A stretch of DNA of 5,762 bases, from the NCBI GenBank assembly GCA_015222755.1, contig JADFVX010000082.1, positions 1 through 5,762 of the forward strand, in the 5' to 3' direction. Shown here piece by piece: positions 5,156 to 5,762 of this stretch. The stretch is from Pseudomonadota bacterium. GTDB taxonomy: Bacteria > Desulfobacterota > JADFVX01. The position numbers and the translations under genes are program-made. Every line of letters starts with the position of its first letter. Within the stretch, counting starts at the first letter, position 1. The notes under the pieces were generated by a model. It ran no database searches. It was not told the origin of the DNA and worked only from the letters and a program-made list of their open reading frames with translations.

Positions 5156-5762
5156 AAAAAAAGGTCTGGGAAAACTGGCTCATAAGGACCCAGCCGATTC
5201 TCATCCCGTATATTCCTCCGGCAGTACAGGCCGACGCAACCAGTACGCCTGTCTTCGTTTTGCCAAAGGGGGAAATAAAAATAATCAGCGGCACTATAAG
5301 CGCGCCAAATATATATACACCTGCAACGGGAAAATAAAAGACTGTTCTGACAAGTTCGAGCACATGGTACTCCTCTTCCGTCCCGTAGGTCATCTGCATG
5401 AACTCTGAAAAAACGAGGAAGAGGTCCAGGACGATTCCAAACAGCATCAACTGGGCAAGTCCGAAGTACATCTGGGGATCAAGCCTGCTCTCCTCCTTGA
5501 CCATCTTGTCCCTGATCCATAGCATCAGGTTAAGCAGGCCGATACCGGAGACAAAGGCGCCAATGAGAAAGAGCATTGCCGCCATTGCCGTATGGTTAGG
5601 GTGCCTGGCCGGGTTAAGCTGCATAACAACACCCGTATACCAGTGCGTGGAGATAGCCTGGACGACGGCGATGAGGCCGAATATCCTCGCCCACTTTTCA
5701 TTCTTGAAGTAGATGAGTACGCTGTAGATGATCATACCGATAGGATACATGCCTACCAGAAC
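5154..5762 (-). CDS. NrfD/PsrC-family integral membrane subunit (5' end missing)
   Basis: This is the C-terminal 202 residues of a polytopic membrane protein; the frame stays open to the window edge, so the true start lies outside and the internal Met at 5750 should not be taken as the start. About six hydrophobic helices are visible: around visible residues 1-20, 27-48, 62-86, 99-124, 140-163 and 172-194. The ending, a glycine-rich helix with GMRIGWVLMSQFSQ, resembles the C-terminus of NrfD/PsrC/TtrC/ActC proteins, which bind and oxidise or reduce quinone in the inner membrane beside an iron-sulfur subunit. Acidic residues inside a helix (LDLFLVFSEF) could serve quinone or proton chemistry; that is inference. 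It lies 12 bp upstream of the molybdopterin-family gene, and the NrfD-then-catalytic-subunit order matches ttrB-ttrC-ttrA. The family call is good; the exact partner complex is not known. Confidence 0.85.
   Translation of the reverse strand, partial: VLVGMYPIGMIIYSVLIYFKNEKWARIFGLIAVVQAISTHWYTGVVMQLNPARHPNHTAMAAMLFLIGAFVSGIGLLNLMLWIRDKMVKEESRLDPQMYFGLAQLMLFGIVLDLFLVFSEFMQMTYGTEEEYHVLELVRTVFYFPVAGVYIFGALIVPLIIFISPFGKTKTGVLVASACTAGGIYGMRIGWVLMSQFSQTFF

Overview
The window holds a single run of five genes, all on the minus strand, so transcription runs from position 5762 towards position 1. It looks like part of an electron-transport operon of a Gram-negative, cytochrome-rich bacterium. The evidence is a Tat signal, several periplasmic c-type cytochromes (seven CXXCH sites in about 2.7 kb) and a NapC/NirT-type quinol-side cytochrome. 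The gene content would suit an anaerobic or microaerobic respirer of the Desulfobacterota/Nitrospirota kind. That taxonomic guess is an inference from style and gene content only, because no taxonomic marker gene is present.

Layout in transcription order: (1) 5762-5154, the 3' part of an NrfD/PsrC-like quinone-interacting membrane subunit, running off the right edge; (2) 5141-2745, a Tat-exported protein of the molybdopterin (DMSO reductase) family that has lost all four [4Fe-4S] cysteines; (3) 2733-2089, a membrane-anchored pentaheme NapC/NirT-like cytochrome starting with GTG; (4) 2028-1603, a small periplasmic monoheme cytochrome c with a lysine-rich N-terminal arm; (5) a strong intrinsic-terminator-like hairpin at 1551-1576; (6) 1535-36, a probable lipoprotein with an N-terminal cytochrome c domain fused to a cytochrome d1-type propeller. 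The last protein resembles NirS but lacks its catalytic histidines by eye alignment. Positions 1-35 carry a degenerate CACARAG repeat of a kind seen between genes in some environmental genomes.

Genes 1-3 are tightly packed. The Shine-Dalgarno sequences of genes 2 and 3 overlap the stop codons of the preceding genes, so they are almost certainly co-transcribed and probably translationally coupled. An iron-sulfur (PsrB/TtrB-type) subunit would be expected upstream, beyond position 5762.

Working model (inference): NrfD exchanges electrons with quinone. The molybdopterin-family protein, the pentaheme cytochrome and the small cytochrome c form a periplasmic electron path, and the cytochrome c/d1 lipoprotein sits at or near the end of it. 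Loss of the iron-sulfur cluster recalls either the degenerate subunits of quinone:cytochrome complexes (QrcB, ActB) or the cluster-free TorA/DorA enzymes fed by pentaheme cytochromes. The combination with a NirS-like protein lacking its active-site histidines is the most unusual aspect of the window. No substrate can be assigned from sequence alone.
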